From Stichopus chloronotus (Eukaryota; Echinodermata; Holothuroidea; Aspidochirotida; Stichopodidae), in the NCBI GenBank assembly GCA_021234535.1, contig CM037830.1, forward strand, positions 14,067,116 to 14,131,115: 64,000 bases of DNA, given 5' to 3'. Both the position numbers and the translations under genes were made by a program. Of the stretch, positions 12,242 through 24,419 are shown piece by piece. The notes under the pieces are model-generated. The model made no database searches. It saw only the letters and a program-made list of their open reading frames with translations, and had not been told where the DNA came from. Positions within the stretch are counted from its first letter, which is position 1, and each line of letters opens with the position of its first letter.

Positions 12242-13531
12242 TTCCGTGAGGCCTCTGTTTTTATTGAGACCAAATTCATCTACATTTAAAATGAAACATT
12301 TGTTTGGAGAAGAGAAGCAGTTTGTAATGAATATTCATCAGTTGTTTTTTCTTTAAATTTTTTTTTTAATTCGCCGTATCAATAGAAACCTTTTAAGGGG
12401 GGAGGGGTTAAAGGACACGGACAATATGTGACTATTGTCCTTGTTTCATGGTGAACTGATTGTTAAAGGATGGCAGAATGAATAGACGCCTGCGAACAAT
12501 GGCAGCACACAGTAAAGGTGGCCTTTTCTGTTAACAATGAACTCAAACGGACAGAAGTCTACAAATACTGTTCTCTAAACTTTATGTATCTGAGCAAAAA
12601 TTCTAGGTGTTGAATGAGGTGAAAGAACAGACATCTACAATGGGCTCTATGAAAAGTCCCCGTAGCTCAAAGGTTCAACGACCATCGTGCACAGTCACTA
12701 CAGAAAAGACGTTAGAGTTATACTCGTTAGCTTGCCAATACGTAAGGTGCGTCGTACAGGTCGCGTACTTCAACCACCCAATTAAACCCTTAGCTGTTGT
12801 AAAAACTGCAACATATTCAAACACACCTATCTTTACAGAAAGTAATTTGTAAATCTACAAATAGGAATTGCAATCAGCAGAACTCACGATACAGCTAAAT
12901 TGTGGTGACTTTCAGGTCACCTCCAAGTTACCATACACTAACCATTAAGTCTTCAGTTTAGTTGCAAGAGGTCAATATTTTGTTCCCTTATTTACAATTG
13001 TTTTTGTAATCATGTCCTTCTATGAATTCCCAAATCCCAAATAAGGGCACAAGACGTTATTGCAGGCAAGTGATGACACAAAATATTTTAAACGTGAATA
13101 TCGCAACTTTACACGTTTTCATAAACGTTTTCTTAGTTTACATGATCAAGACCACTAAATCCCACCCCCTTAAACAAGGAATTTTTCATGGCTCAAGTTT
13201 GTGTTTTTGAAATGAATACCTTTTGTTTTTGTAATCATTTCCTTCTATGAATTCCCAAATCAGTACACAAGACGTTATTGCAGGCACTTGCTGACACAAA
13301 AAGAATATTAAAACGTGAATATCACCACTTAACACGTTTTCATGAACGTTTTCTTGGTGTACATGATCAAGACGACTAAACCCCACCCCCTTAAACAAAG
13401 GAATTTTTACATGGCTCCAATTTGTGTTTTTTAAATTAAAAGTTTCCCATTCTACGATGAAACCGTTTCTATATTTCATGTAATCATCATTTGATAGGAA
13501 AGGTCTCAATAAAAACAGAAGCCTCGGAGAC
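12242..13531. repeat. Fold-back unit 1 (~1.29 kb) with terminal inverted repeats
   Basis: Starts with an imperfect TIR ending CTGTTTTTATTGAGACC (12242-12271) and ends with the reverse complement (13502-13531). Inside it are two ~215-bp direct repeats (about 13008-13218 and 13232-13440). No transposase is seen. This and the next unit share internal blocks such as the stretch after 12330 and after 13622. Confidence 0.7.
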
Positions 13532-13565
13532 GTAAGTCTCCGAGGCTTCTGTTTTTATTGAGACC
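13502..13565. repeat. 64-nt near-perfect palindrome between fold-back units
   Basis: Two exactly complementary 30-base arms, 13502-13531 and 13536-13565, separated by GTAA. It could form a long hairpin or cruciform. It is formed by the right TIR of one unit meeting the left TIR of the next. A diverged equivalent lies at about 14944-15007. Confidence 0.9.
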
Positions 13566-14972
13566 AAATTCATCTATCTTTAAAATGAAACATTTGTTTG
13601 GAGAGGAGAAGCAGTTTGTAATGAATATTCATGAGTTGTTTTTTCTTTCAAAGGTTTTTTTTTAAATGACCGTATCAATAAATCCTTTTAAAGGGGGGGG
13701 GGGGAGGAGCTATTATGCACGAACAATGTGACTATTGTCCTCGTTTAATGGTGAACTGATTGTTAAAGGATGGCAGAATGAATAGACGTTTGCACCCAAT
13801 AGCAGCACACAGTAAAGGTGGCCTTTTCTGCAAACAATAAACTCAAACGGACAGAAATCTACAAATACTGTTCTGTAAACGTTATGTATCTGAGTAATAA
13901 TTCTAGGTGTTGAATGAAGTAAAAGAAAAGACATCTACAATAGGCTTTATGTAGCTCAAAGGTTCAACGACCATCGTGCACAGTTACTACAAGAAAGACG
14001 TTAGAGTTATACTTGTTAGCTTTCCAATGTGTAAGGTGTGTTGTACAGGTCGCGTACTTCAACCACCCAACCCCTTAGCTGTTTCAAAATTTTTAACATA
14101 TTTATACACACCTATCTCTGGAGGAAGTGATTTGTAAATCCACCTTTAAGTTTTTCACTACTGGTAGGAATTGGAATCACCAGAGCTCACGATATAGCTG
14201 TATTGAGGTAACATTTTTGTCACTTCAAAGTTACCATACTCTGACCATGAAGTCTTCAGATTAGTTGCAAGATGTCAATATTTTGTTCCTTTATTTACCA
14301 TTTGTTTTTGTTATCATTTCCTTCTATGAATTCCCAAATCAGTACACAAGACGTTATTGCAGGCACTTGCTGACACAAAAAGAATATTAAAACGTGAATT
14401 TCACCACTTTACACGTTTTCATGAACGTTTTCTTGGTGTACATGATCAAGACGACTAAACCCCACCCCCTTAAACAAAGGAATTTTTACATGGCTCCAAT
14501 TTGTGTTTTTTAAATTAAAAGTTTCCCATTATACCATCAAACCGTTTCTATATTTCATGTAATCATTTTTTCACCACTGGTAGGAATTGCAATCACCAGC
14601 ACTCACGATGTAGCTGAATTGAGGTGACTTTGATGTAACTCCAAGTTACCATACTCTGACAATGAAGTCTTCAGTTTAGTTGGTAGAGGTCAACATTTTG
14701 TCTCTTATTTGCCTTTTGTTTGTAATCAATTTGAGCTGACAAAAATGTTTTAAAACGCGAATATTGCAATTTTGCAAGTTTTTATGAATGCTTTCTTAGT
14801 TTACATGATCAAGACGACTCCACCCCACCCCACCCCTTAAACATGGAATTTGTTCCTTGCTGCAATTCGTGTATTTATATATAAAGCTTTCCATTATACG
14901 ATCGTACAGTTTCTATATTTTATGATCATTGATTGATAGGAAAGCTCTCAATAAAAACAGAAGCCTCGGAGA
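13536..14972. repeat. Fold-back unit 2 (~1.44 kb) with terminal inverted repeats
   Basis: Left TIR 13536-13565, right TIR about 14944-14972. Internal sequence is homologous to unit 1, including the ~215-bp block at about 14310-14525 and a diverged one near 14725-14890. It abuts unit 1 with only four bases (GTAA) between the TIRs. Confidence 0.7.
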
Positions 14973-14977
14973 TGTAT

Positions 14978-17600
14978 TTTCCTGAGGCTCCTGTTTTTAC
15001 TGAGACCGAATTCATCTAATTTTAAAATGAAACATTTCTTTGGAGAGGAGAACCATTTCATAATGAATATTCATAAGTTGTTTTCTCTTTAGAAGTTTTT
15101 TTTTATTCGTTTAAATAAAACTTATTTCGAGTAGAAAATCAATTAATTTTACACATCTCTGTTAACTGATTTTTCTGTTCCGATATTTAAGACATGCACA
15201 GGCAGGGTACAATAGATTTGTCGTGGAATTCTGGTTGACAATAGAATCGATTTTTTAACATTGTTAAAAGCCATGTCCCAGTAAGAAAGTCTGGAACCCA
15301 GAAATTATCAAAGAAACGTTTTGTTTATAAAAGAGCATTCTTATGGATATACCGCTTAGTATATCTGGAACTATCTGGAACAAATTGATAATCGCTCTTT
15401 AAAAGGAAATAATTCGTTTTTTCTGATTATATATTGTTGTAAATATGGTTTTTATATAATATTATCCTTATATCAATGACTTTTTATATTTTGTAGATTT
15501 TTATAAAATTCTTACGAAATAGTTGGTATTGTCTTTGAAAAAAAATTGATGTCCATCACAATCTAAGCCATGTCCTGGTTAGAATATCTGCAACTTATGT
15601 GTTATTCAAATCAACGTTCTTTACTTGATGGTGTCACGTGAGGTGATGTTAAGGTCAAGGTCAGTCAAGTCTTCTATTTTAATCGTTTTTAAATTACTTA
15701 TAATCTTTGTTAGGAAGATGATTCTTTGTTAAGCGACTGGATTTGTTTCCCAGCTACAGTTGAAAACTTTAACACATCTGTTAAAGAAACCCTGAATGTA
15801 CCGATACGAATATCTCCAACTTGTTATCATATCTCGTATATTGTTTCTTAAGAAATAGATGGTGTTTACTTAGTTCGAAAATCAATGTTTTATACATTTC
15901 TATTAGTTGATCTTTCGATTCTTAGCAAATGCACAGAAAGGATAAAATAAAATTATCGAGGAGCTATATGGCTGATAACAAAATTGACTTTTAAACGATG
16001 TTAAAAGAGAGGTCAGAATGTCTGAAACAGAGCAATATTGAAGGTAACGTTTTGTGTTTCAATGGGAATGATCCTAGAAGTACCGATAAGTATATCTGCA
16101 ACTCTTAAACAAACCGGCATTCGCCATTTTAAAAATAAATCGATGGTGCTTACTCACCAAGCCTTGTTGTTGATTTTTTTTATGCAAACCTGGTACTATA
16201 TCCATGATGTCTTATATATCTTGGATTTTTAAGTAATCTTCACTCTGCAGTAGATTCTGTCTTTTGGTAAGTAAATACATGTTTATTACAGTCTGAACAA
16301 TGTCCTGGCAAGAATGTTTTAAACTTACGTGTCATTTAAATAAACCCTATCACGTTGATAGTTTCAGCTGTGAGGATGTTAAAGTCAACGTTAATCAAAT
16401 CTTCTATTTTAATCATTTTCAAATTAGTTACAATCTTTCTTAAATAAAAACTGAATTTGTTTCTAAACTAGACTACAAACGATTGAAACATCTATTAAGG
16501 ACATCCTGAATGTACTGATGTACCGATAAGAATATATACAACCCGTTATCAGATCTTACATATATATTTTTTTTTCAAAAGAAATAGATGACGCTTAGTA
16601 GCTACTAGTCGAAAAATCAAATTGATTTCATTCTTCCCCATTATTGATCTTTCCTTTACGATATTTAAACATCCACATAAAATAAAAAAATAATATTGTG
16701 GAGCTCTTGTTGATAACAAAATCGATTTTTAAGCGATGTTCAAAGCCATGTCCCGGTAAGAATGTCTGGAACTCAGCAATCATGAAGGTAATGTTTTGTT
16801 AATCAATGGGAATTATCTTGAACGAAGCGATAAGAGTTTATGGAACTAGTAAAAAAGGACACTCTTCCTTTTAAAGCAACTCGATGGTGTGTACTGATTA
16901 TATCTTTTGCAATTTTTTTTATACCATGCTCTTACTATATCTATACTTAGTATTGTTATATAGTGAATTTTCAAGTGTTTTTGACGAAAATAGTTGGTAT
17001 CTTCTTTGATTAAAAAAAATCGTTGTTAATTGCAATCTAAGTTATATCGTGCCAATAATATCTCCGACTTAGGGTCATTGAAACAAACATTATTATGTTG
17101 ATGTTTTCACCTGCTTCGAAATTCAAGAAAGTCATGGAAATTCTCCCTTTCAATCCTGCTACTAAACAGTTGTAATCTTTGTTCAAAAGCTGGATTCGCG
17201 TCTTACCTACATTAAGTAACGTTTGACACATCCATTAAAGACACTCTGAATGTACCGATAACTCGTTATCAATTATTTTTTATTCTTTCAAGAGGAAATT
17301 AATAGTAATTATTGACTATGAGTCGTAGATCTGTTAATTTTATATAACCCGTTGATGTGATCTTTGATATTCGATGAGTAATGAATGTCCCCTTACTTAT
17401 GAAATAATATTCTGAAATTGTGATTGATAGCGAAATAGACTGTTCAGATGTGATTTTATTCAGATCCCGGTAAGAATGTCTAGAACTCATCAATAATCGT
17501 GAAAACGTTTTGCGCATAAATGGAAAGTATTTTGAGTGTACAGTTCAGATTACCTCCAATTCGTTGCAAATTAACATTTTTCTTTCGTCCTTTGCATAAG
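14978..17600. repeat. Fold-back unit 3 start and ~735-bp tandem array (four diverged units)
   Basis: After the third left TIR (14978-15007), from about 15110, a long unit recurs. The marker phrase gatgttaaaagccatgtcccggtaagaatgtctgg, in diverged forms, begins near 15261, 15998, 16736 and 17447. The spacings are about 737, 738 and 711 bp. A second marker, cttctattttaatc, recurs at about 15670 and 16403. Units are strongly diverged and AT-rich, with no open frames. Confidence 0.7.
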
Positions 17601-18609
17601 TAGATTCACATCGTAGACATATACTTACCCCTTGCATCACTAATACACTGTCACAAGTTATTGTTCTACTTTACGGAAAAGGTGTATTTAATATATATAA
17701 TCTTCAAGTGTCACGAATTATAAAGACATCATTACAATGCCTGCAGTAGCTTTACAGTATTTTTCTGTTTGTAAGTGCTTAATTCCCGTAGTTTTCTGCA
17801 ACTGGCTGATAGCAGTGTTTAAAAGAGGGCTCTGTTAGAAAGCAAACAGATCTTTTTGACGATTGACCAGGCAGGTCCTGTTGGTCAGGCAGATATATAA
17901 TAAAAATTTGTGCAAATGCCCGCTTCACATAACGTGTGTAAATGTGCCTACTGGGGTATTTTGATATGCTGAGTTCAAAAATTGCCTAAACCTTTCTCAA
18001 ACATTTCAAATCAATCCGTTACAAAATAATGTCAAATTGCCTCTGTGGACCACATTTCAGTGCCACGGATCATCGTGAACCCATTTTGCATGGCCACCAT
18101 ATTGGAATTCATAATGGCTACCATCACGTTTGTTACAAATGTGAAATAAATTCTGATTATTTAGCATGTCAAAATGCCTATGTACCGCATTTCAGTGCCA
18201 AATATCATACGGAAGCCCAAATAGTAAAGTCAATATTTCGTCATGGCGACCATATTGGAATGGCGGCCAATTCGTTAAGCAGTCATTTTGAATCTGGCAT
18301 TTTGTGAACTTGGAATGTCCAGATACCCCAATATATAAACTTTAAACATTGTCTGCTAGTATTGAACGTCCTTTCGGCGAATCTTACCCCCTATAATCAT
18401 GTTTACAGTTGGAGTGCCGAAATTTGATTGACATGACTATTTTTGTTTACAGTCGAGTACCTATACCATGAAGTAGTGAGTAGTGCCATGCCAATGGTAT
18501 GTCCTGATAAGGACACACAAATAGTTTGCCTGACCTCGTAGGAATATGCGGAACTCGTAGAAAGGACCGATAAGGAATGTCGCGGTAAGGCAGTGAATGT
18601 GAGTATGCG
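17601..18609. other. Unassigned spacer with short internal repeats
   Basis: No supported gene. The phrases cacatttcagtgcca (18052, 18188 region) and ggc-accatattggaat (18101, 18248 region) each recur within 18020-18330, so this is a short diverged direct repeat. Homology with gene B resumes at about 18610 (B 41676). Confidence 0.4.
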
Positions 18610-19270
18610 TGCATGTGTATGTGTTTGCTATGACTGCATGCTTGTAGAAAGGACATATGATACCATTTGCTACAGGTCCACATAACTAGCCTACAAAAGT
18701 ACAACAGAAGTCAGTTTGTTTTATGACTTGGTGCAATAACAATGTAACAATGTTGACAGTTGATATCAGGGATGTTACATTTTGAGTATTTATATTTGCA
18801 TCCAAAAATGCAAACCTGGCTCAATGGTTGTCATCAAGTTATGAAACACCACCATCAGATAATGCCATAATTTTTCCGAGCATGAAGAATATTTGATAAC
18901 GGACATTATGAATCAGTGAAAGAACTGGTTGAAACAGTTAAGTTATACGTTACAGAAGCAGATTTCGTAAACTTGTTAAAAGTTTGTACATAATTCTCAA
19001 GAGACTGTAGTTCTTTCCTCACAAAAAACGTTCATTTTATAGTTTTCTTTCCTGTCAGATGAAGTTCCCATCTACGAAAGGAAAGAAAGAACTGAAAGTA
19101 CTAATCACCCTCAGATTTCATGGGTAGATGGTGAGAGGATGCCTCAACAATGAAACATTGATAGCTGTGGTGCAATTTGTAAGTCTAATGCTTCTAGTAG
19201 CAATGCTTTACTCAAGATATACCAACTCCCAAGTGAAAGAAGTATGAAAACTCTTGTTGTCACTTCACAG
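18610..19270. other. Copy A, remnant of intron 6
   Basis: Collinear with 41676-42790 of gene B, lacking B's 41733-42195. It ends in the acceptor of exon 7 (cttcacag). Exon 6, which should precede it, is not found. Confidence 0.6.
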
Positions 19271-19429
19271 ACTTCATCAGAAGACCAATGGTGAGCAACC
19301 AGTGGAAGTGGATGCATCCAGTCAGGTGACCACAAGTGAGGACTTGGAAGAAATAGAGATGAAAGATGCTCTCACAGGATTCGATGATTACAATCGTTGT
19401 GGAGTGGAGGGATGTCTCCATAGCATCAG
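19271..19429 (+). pseudogene. Copy A exon 7 (Ycf45-like N-terminal part), open
   Basis: Same 159-nt length, acceptor and donor as exon 7 of gene B. It encodes EDLEEIEMKDALTGFDDYN and then CGVEGCLHSI, the FxDxNRxGxExxLHRIS region of Ycf45/SpoIIIAA proteins. There is no internal stop in the phase-2 frame. It is listed as part of a pseudogene only because the rest of copy A is broken. Confidence 0.75.
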
Positions 19430-19806
19430 GTGAGCTGAATTGCAATTTTTGCATTGGGTGGGCTTTAACTGTTACAGTGTATCATTTCAGTTTGACGTTT
19501 GGTCTTGTCATAAATCATCAGTAAATTTGTGCTTGCATTTCTTTTTGGCATGATATTTCGTCACTTTTAAGGACACTTTTAATTGAAAATATCATACAGT
19601 TCAATCATTTGTAAGTATTATGTTCCAATTTTATCGACAATATCATTGTCTTTCATAGCTCAGGTGTTTTCAACTGGCAATGTTGTAGAGCTCAGTGCAG
19701 TCATGGACTGCCAAAGAAATTGCAAAATTCTAACCTTTTACTCAATTCATCCAACAGGGAAGTGAGCATCACTGTAATATATTCTTCAAATCGTTTTTCT
19801 TTGAAG

Positions 19807-20029
19807 GAGAATAACAAACAGAAAGAAGAAACAGATTGCTCTAACGGTGAGAGTAGCCCTACCACTGCTAGGTTGTGCTGACATGATGTACGACATCGCT
19901 CTGAGTGACAAGTCAACATTAATCTTGGGTCGCCCCGGGTTTGGGAAGACCACTCTGCTCCGTGAACTGGCCAGATGCCTTAGCGACACCGTGGGGAATA
20001 AGGTGGTGGTGATTGACACTTGCAATGAG
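19807..20029 (+). pseudogene. Copy A exon 8 (Walker A exon), open
   Basis: 223 nt, same splice sites as in B. It encodes RRITNRKKKQIALTVRV, then the P-loop GRPGFGKTT and VVVIDTCNE. The Pro in the P-loop is the family-typical residue; gene B has Arg there. It is open and correctly phased with exons 7 and 9. Confidence 0.8.
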
Positions 20030-20444
20030 GTGATGATGATCAGAAAGATTTTACTGGCTTACACAACCTCAACTGCTGAGCTTCTTCATATCTGATCATG
20101 TGCACTTGTTGTTGATTGCTTTAAATTGTCTATCTCTTACTTAGTTGTGGATATGACAATGGCTTCTGTGCAAAAGCTCGCACAGCTCCGGCACAGTGTG
20201 CATGTCTGATGCTGACTATGAGTAAAATAACATGCTCATGTGTTCACTTGCAATTTTGATGTCAACTCACATTGTACTGTTGAAAATGTGCTATCTATTA
20301 ATTAGAGTAAAAATTTCAGATGTCAATAACTCTATGAATCTGATGGTTTTACACAATACTTAGATAGTATGGCAGTATGATAAATTAAATTTGTTTAAAA
20401 TTTGGATTGTATCTCATGAAGATCTTCTTGCTCTACCATCCTAG

Positions 20445-20501
20445 ATTGCTGGTGACTGTGATGCACTTCACTTCAAAATCGGCAGAGCCAGCCGTCTTCA
20501 G
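20445..20501 (+). pseudogene. Copy A exon 9, open but diverged
   Basis: 57 nt encoding IAGDCDALHFKIGRASRLQ. Gene B has TPHFSIG where this copy has ALHFKIG. TPH corresponds to the conserved IPHP box of Ycf45 proteins, so the change hits a conserved site. Splice sites are intact. Confidence 0.75.
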
Positions 20502-21150
20502 GTGAGTTTAGGAGAAACGTCAAGGTCATTAGACAATGTCAGTGAAAGTAAACTGATGAGGATGTTGGCCATCTCCGTCACTGATGGTGAAGCGTACATC
20601 TGCACAACATCAACATCTGTACAGGTCGGATGTTGAAAGCTAGGCTTTGTATATACTGTATCAATAATACAGCAGTGATACCAGTCTTGATACTGATAGG
20701 GTTAACATGTTTCAGTTCAAAGTTCATTAAATGGTCTCCGCAAAGAAAAAAAACCCCCAGGTTATTGGATTGTTGCTTGCGGTTATGATATTAACCAACA
20801 CATTTCAAAATTGTAGTTCATTGTTTTCAAGTTGAGTTCAAGTCATTGGTTGTTATGTCGGAGTTAAAAGTCACAATGTCACAATTCATTCTAGTCATAC
20901 CTTCCCAAGAATGTCAGGCCAATAATGATGAGCCATCTAGTAATTTTGTGCATCACCATAACCTTGAGCAAAGCAATCTTTCTCAATGAGAAACTTGCAA
21001 AGTAAAGTTCGCATTGAATACACACTAAGACCATAAGAGTCTCTTTGAGTGAGACAGGCTACTCATCACCAAAGGATAATCATATATGGCACTATCAGCA
21101 AATGTTATTTTCAATTTTAACTTTACCTGGTTGTTTATTACCTCACACAG

Positions 21151-21642
21151 GTAAACAGTCCAGACCAACAACACCGAGTGATCACAGAAAGTGCCAAAAA
21201 TCACAATCCCGATGTTGTCACCATTGACCTGATAGAACTGCCAAGTGATGTTTCCGCAATCTCTCACATCTGTAAACAAGGCATCAAGGTCATCGCAGGA
21301 GTGAGCAGAGACTCTGTCTCAAGTCTCCTTCATGATGAAAACCTGTGACAGATGTTCAAGGTTGGGGACAGTAACTTTCTGGATGACATGAGCTCCTTGG
21401 ACTCCGCTGGTGCCTTAACTAAATCAAAACTCAGGCCTGTGTTTGAAGCTTTGGTGGAAATGAAGGAGACGGATAGCTGGCACATACATGACTTGATGTA
21501 TACTCTATCCACTGTTAGCAATGGCCAAGCATATAGGGTACAGGAGAGGACCCGCATTGACCTCAATCGAAGGCAGCCAGGATGGGAACAAGAGATATTG
21601 CTGAGGGAAAAGGTTATTAACCCACACGATGCATTGCATTAA
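21151..21642 (+). pseudogene. Copy A exon 10 with in-frame stop
   Basis: Same 492-nt exon as in B, acceptor cacacag. TGA at 21346-21348 replaces TCA (Ser in B), ending the frame after 65 of 163 codons, just past the Walker B strand (here VVTIDLIE). Beyond the stop the frame stays open to the same terminal codon at 21640-21642. That suggests a young lesion. Confidence 0.85.
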
Positions 21643-24419
21643 ATACAATTGGTAGCAATGTATAAGTAAAATTAACAAGCTTCACCCACTGAAAGATTCA
21701 AGTTGGCACCGTATTGCTGTAACCTGGTATCATATTCTTTGTGTTCATGGAGAAGTTTTTTGACTGAACATTTCAGTGAAAGAATAAACTTGCACGTAAC
21801 AATTAAAGGATACTTGACCATGCACCAAGTAGATGATAATGCGCTATCGGGGGTTAATGCAGGGGTGCATCGCAAGTGCATCCAGCGATAGCATTAGTCC
21901 CCAAAGAGTGAATTATCCTTTAATTAATGAGCAGGTCCAGTGTTGATGAATCATATTTATTCATGCACAGCGGGACTTTACCATGCACTTATTCAAGGAC
22001 AGACCATGGTCACCTGAATTTAATGGGCCAGTGAGAGGTTAGGACTCTTAAGTAACAATTTACCTCTTTGAGGTAATGAAACTTTGCTTGAGTTAAGTGT
22101 TGTCTGATGTTTCGGTGAAAACTTACTTGCTTTACATCAAATTGCCAAAAATTTGTTGAAGGTGTGCAATTTAATTTATGTATAATAACAATAATTTAAC
22201 ACTTTTAAGAAATTAAGCTGCACTGAAAAAGTCGGTGACATCTTTGAATAGGTGTATTTGTGACATGGACATATTTACTTAACTCCTAACTTATCTGTCC
22301 CAATGCAAACACCTGTACTACCACCAGCTGTGCAATCTGCTGTAACACTGTCAATAAGACTGCCCATGTATGTGAGTAACTATTTTGGTTTCTTTGAAAT
22401 GGTGTAGTTATAGAGATAATTATCCCTTCAAGCTTGTGTGACACCAAGCTTGTAATCATGGTATCCCAGGAACTGTAACAGGAAAGGTAACAGTCAACAG
22501 TCCTCATACATCTTACCAAGATGAATCACTTTGAGTCTGTATTTATGAAAGTCAGGTTTGGACAACAGGGTTGAATTGTGATCACCTCAGCATATCTCAA
22601 GAAGAAAAACTTGGAAACTTTCATCATTGGTGTGAAATCTACTTTCTCACACTCAAATCCCTTTTTTTTTTAACTTTAAATTAAATTGAGATTAAATTGA
22701 GAGCTAGTAGTAAGTTAACTTACCACAGCATGTTTAACTTGAACAGATTTTGTGATATTGGTATTGTTTCACATCAGTTACCAAGAGCCAGCAGTGTTGT
22801 TGTAGGTCAATTGTTATTTAAAGTTGGTCTAATATGACACTGGCATTTGAATTATTGGTTGTATTGGTAATTAAAAATGTTTAAAATACTCACAAATTTT
22901 ACCAAAATCTTTAAGATATCGACCATTTCACTTGCAGATTCCTGTCAAAGACCTGCATCATGAATAAACGTTTGCTAAGCATGCATATTTGTTGCATCAA
23001 GGGATGGGTTCGTACCTAAATATCGTCTTTTAATTTTGTAATACTGCATTCAGTTCAAGGACAATCTTTTCAGTTAGCAGTGACAGATTGATTTTGGAGG
23101 TGAATATTGAAATTTGAAATATTGTAATTTGAAAAAAAAATTACTTATTATATCAACATAATACTGAAATTTTTACTTTAAGTACACTTTTAGACAAAAG
23201 ATTGATTGTCTGTCATCCTTGAGAGTGCATTGTGGGAATGGTATGTAATCATTCACAGATGTAAGATGAAATCATAGTATGTGATATATATTTTCCTTTT
23301 TACTACGATTTAGTTTTATCACTGTATTTGTTTATGCAATTTATTGTTAAAGACATTTTCTTTGAAGTAGAAAAGGTGTGGCAATTTTTTTTAAGTATGA
23401 ATATTTTTGGAAGATTGCAAGTCAGAGGCGAATTTTCTTGTTGAGTTTGTTATCGTTACTTGTGGAATCATTTACTTTAAGATTTAGTTTTGTTTCTGAT
23501 CAGGGAATGTTGCAATTTTTCCCTCCAAATTTATTGTTCGATACATAACATAATCTGTGCATGTAAAGATGCGTTAACCTCAAAGTGGTCATAGCTTTAC
23601 CTTGGTATGGGAGTTTTGTGCAGTTTGATAAAAGATAGAAGTTTCTCTTTTTTTCATGCATTTTGCCAGATATTGACAAAATGCAGACAAATATTGAAAT
23701 GTCATCACACAGAAAAAGAGGCAAAGTCATCGAATACGTTATCCTATTCTTGTAGTTTGCAATGCATATTCATTTTATTTCGAATAGAATTGTATCCTGT
23801 TAATGTGATGATGTGTGCTTATGGGTGTATGTGTCACGGTCGATTTATTTCGTTCAAATCGCAGTATGCCTTTTGACCATGGACGTGAGAATTAATATCC
23901 CATGCCATGATATGAAATGCAGCTCAAGAAAACATATCTAACTGACCATGCTAATTGTTTGCAACCTGGGTGAATGCAATCAACATGCAGTGGTTGAAAT
24001 GACTGAAGGTGGTGAGGTTGGTAAAAGTTATACCACAATTTACTTTTGTCTAAGTGTAGTATGAAAAACCGAATTTTTAGTGGTTTTGATTCAGCATGGT
24101 GTGTACATGATGCCTTGTTTGCAAACACAATATCTCAAGGTTTTTGGTGGAGGTCAAAACTCATCTCAGGTCAGCAGAGATTAAATTCTGCCAAATCGGG
24201 TAAACAAAGTAATATCTCTTTAAGGCGAGCATGGATTAGTCCCATATGGACAGCATTGATAAATCACATTGAGTGCATTAAATGTAACCTAATTTTACGA
24301 TAAACAGTGGTCAAACTGTGTAAACCTTGTAAACAAAATATTTCGAGTATGCATACTTTGTCTGATCTCATATTTGGCATTTGGATGGTCCACATTTTTT
24401 TGTAGCAACCTTATTGCTT
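21643..24419. other. Copy A 3' flank
   Basis: Collinear with 47782-51130 downstream of gene B, with many indels. No gene is supported. It holds a small TTAA-flanked element (21807-21919) and diverged AGGTCA-repeat remnants near 24140-24340. Confidence 0.55.
21807..21919. mobile_element. Short (113-bp) TTAA-flanked inverted-repeat element
   Basis: Flanked by TTAA at 21803-21806 and 21920-21923. Ends are AGGATA and TATCCT with weaker inversion beyond. The centre carries another inverted repeat (gctatcg / cgatagc). A decayed relative sits at the same place after gene B (about 47947-48077), so the insertion predates the duplication. Confidence 0.5.

Larger units (their letters stand above)
2322..21642 (+). 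pseudogene. Copy A: decayed wHTH-repeat/Ycf45-like ATPase gene
   Basis: Gene-level entry for the first, broken copy of the gene that is intact at 27989-47781. What remains: exon 2 (2322-3080), exon 3 (4854-5581), exon 7 (19271-19429), exon 8 (19807-20029), exon 9 (20445-20501) and exon 10 (21151-21642). Exon 1 is deleted. Exons 4, 5 and 6 are absent, their interval replaced by 6.7-18.6 kb of repeats. Exon 2 has lost its splice acceptor and carries two small deletions. Exon 3 is frameshifted near its start. Exon 10 has a TGA. Exons 7-9 keep open frames, GT-AG sites and the P-loop, so decay is uneven. A truncated ATPase-only transcript cannot be ruled out, but no start exon for one is evident. 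Confidence 0.8.

Noticed and set aside
13008..14890. CRISPR-like direct repeats
   Set aside because: Repeats are ~215 bp with irregular spacing inside transposon-like units in an animal genome; they have none of the short repeat-spacer structure.
19807..20095. Bacterial contamination as source of the SpoIIIAA-like ATPase
   Set aside because: The coding region is split by GT-AG introns, two copies exist within eukaryotic repeats, and the reading frame only joins after splicing.
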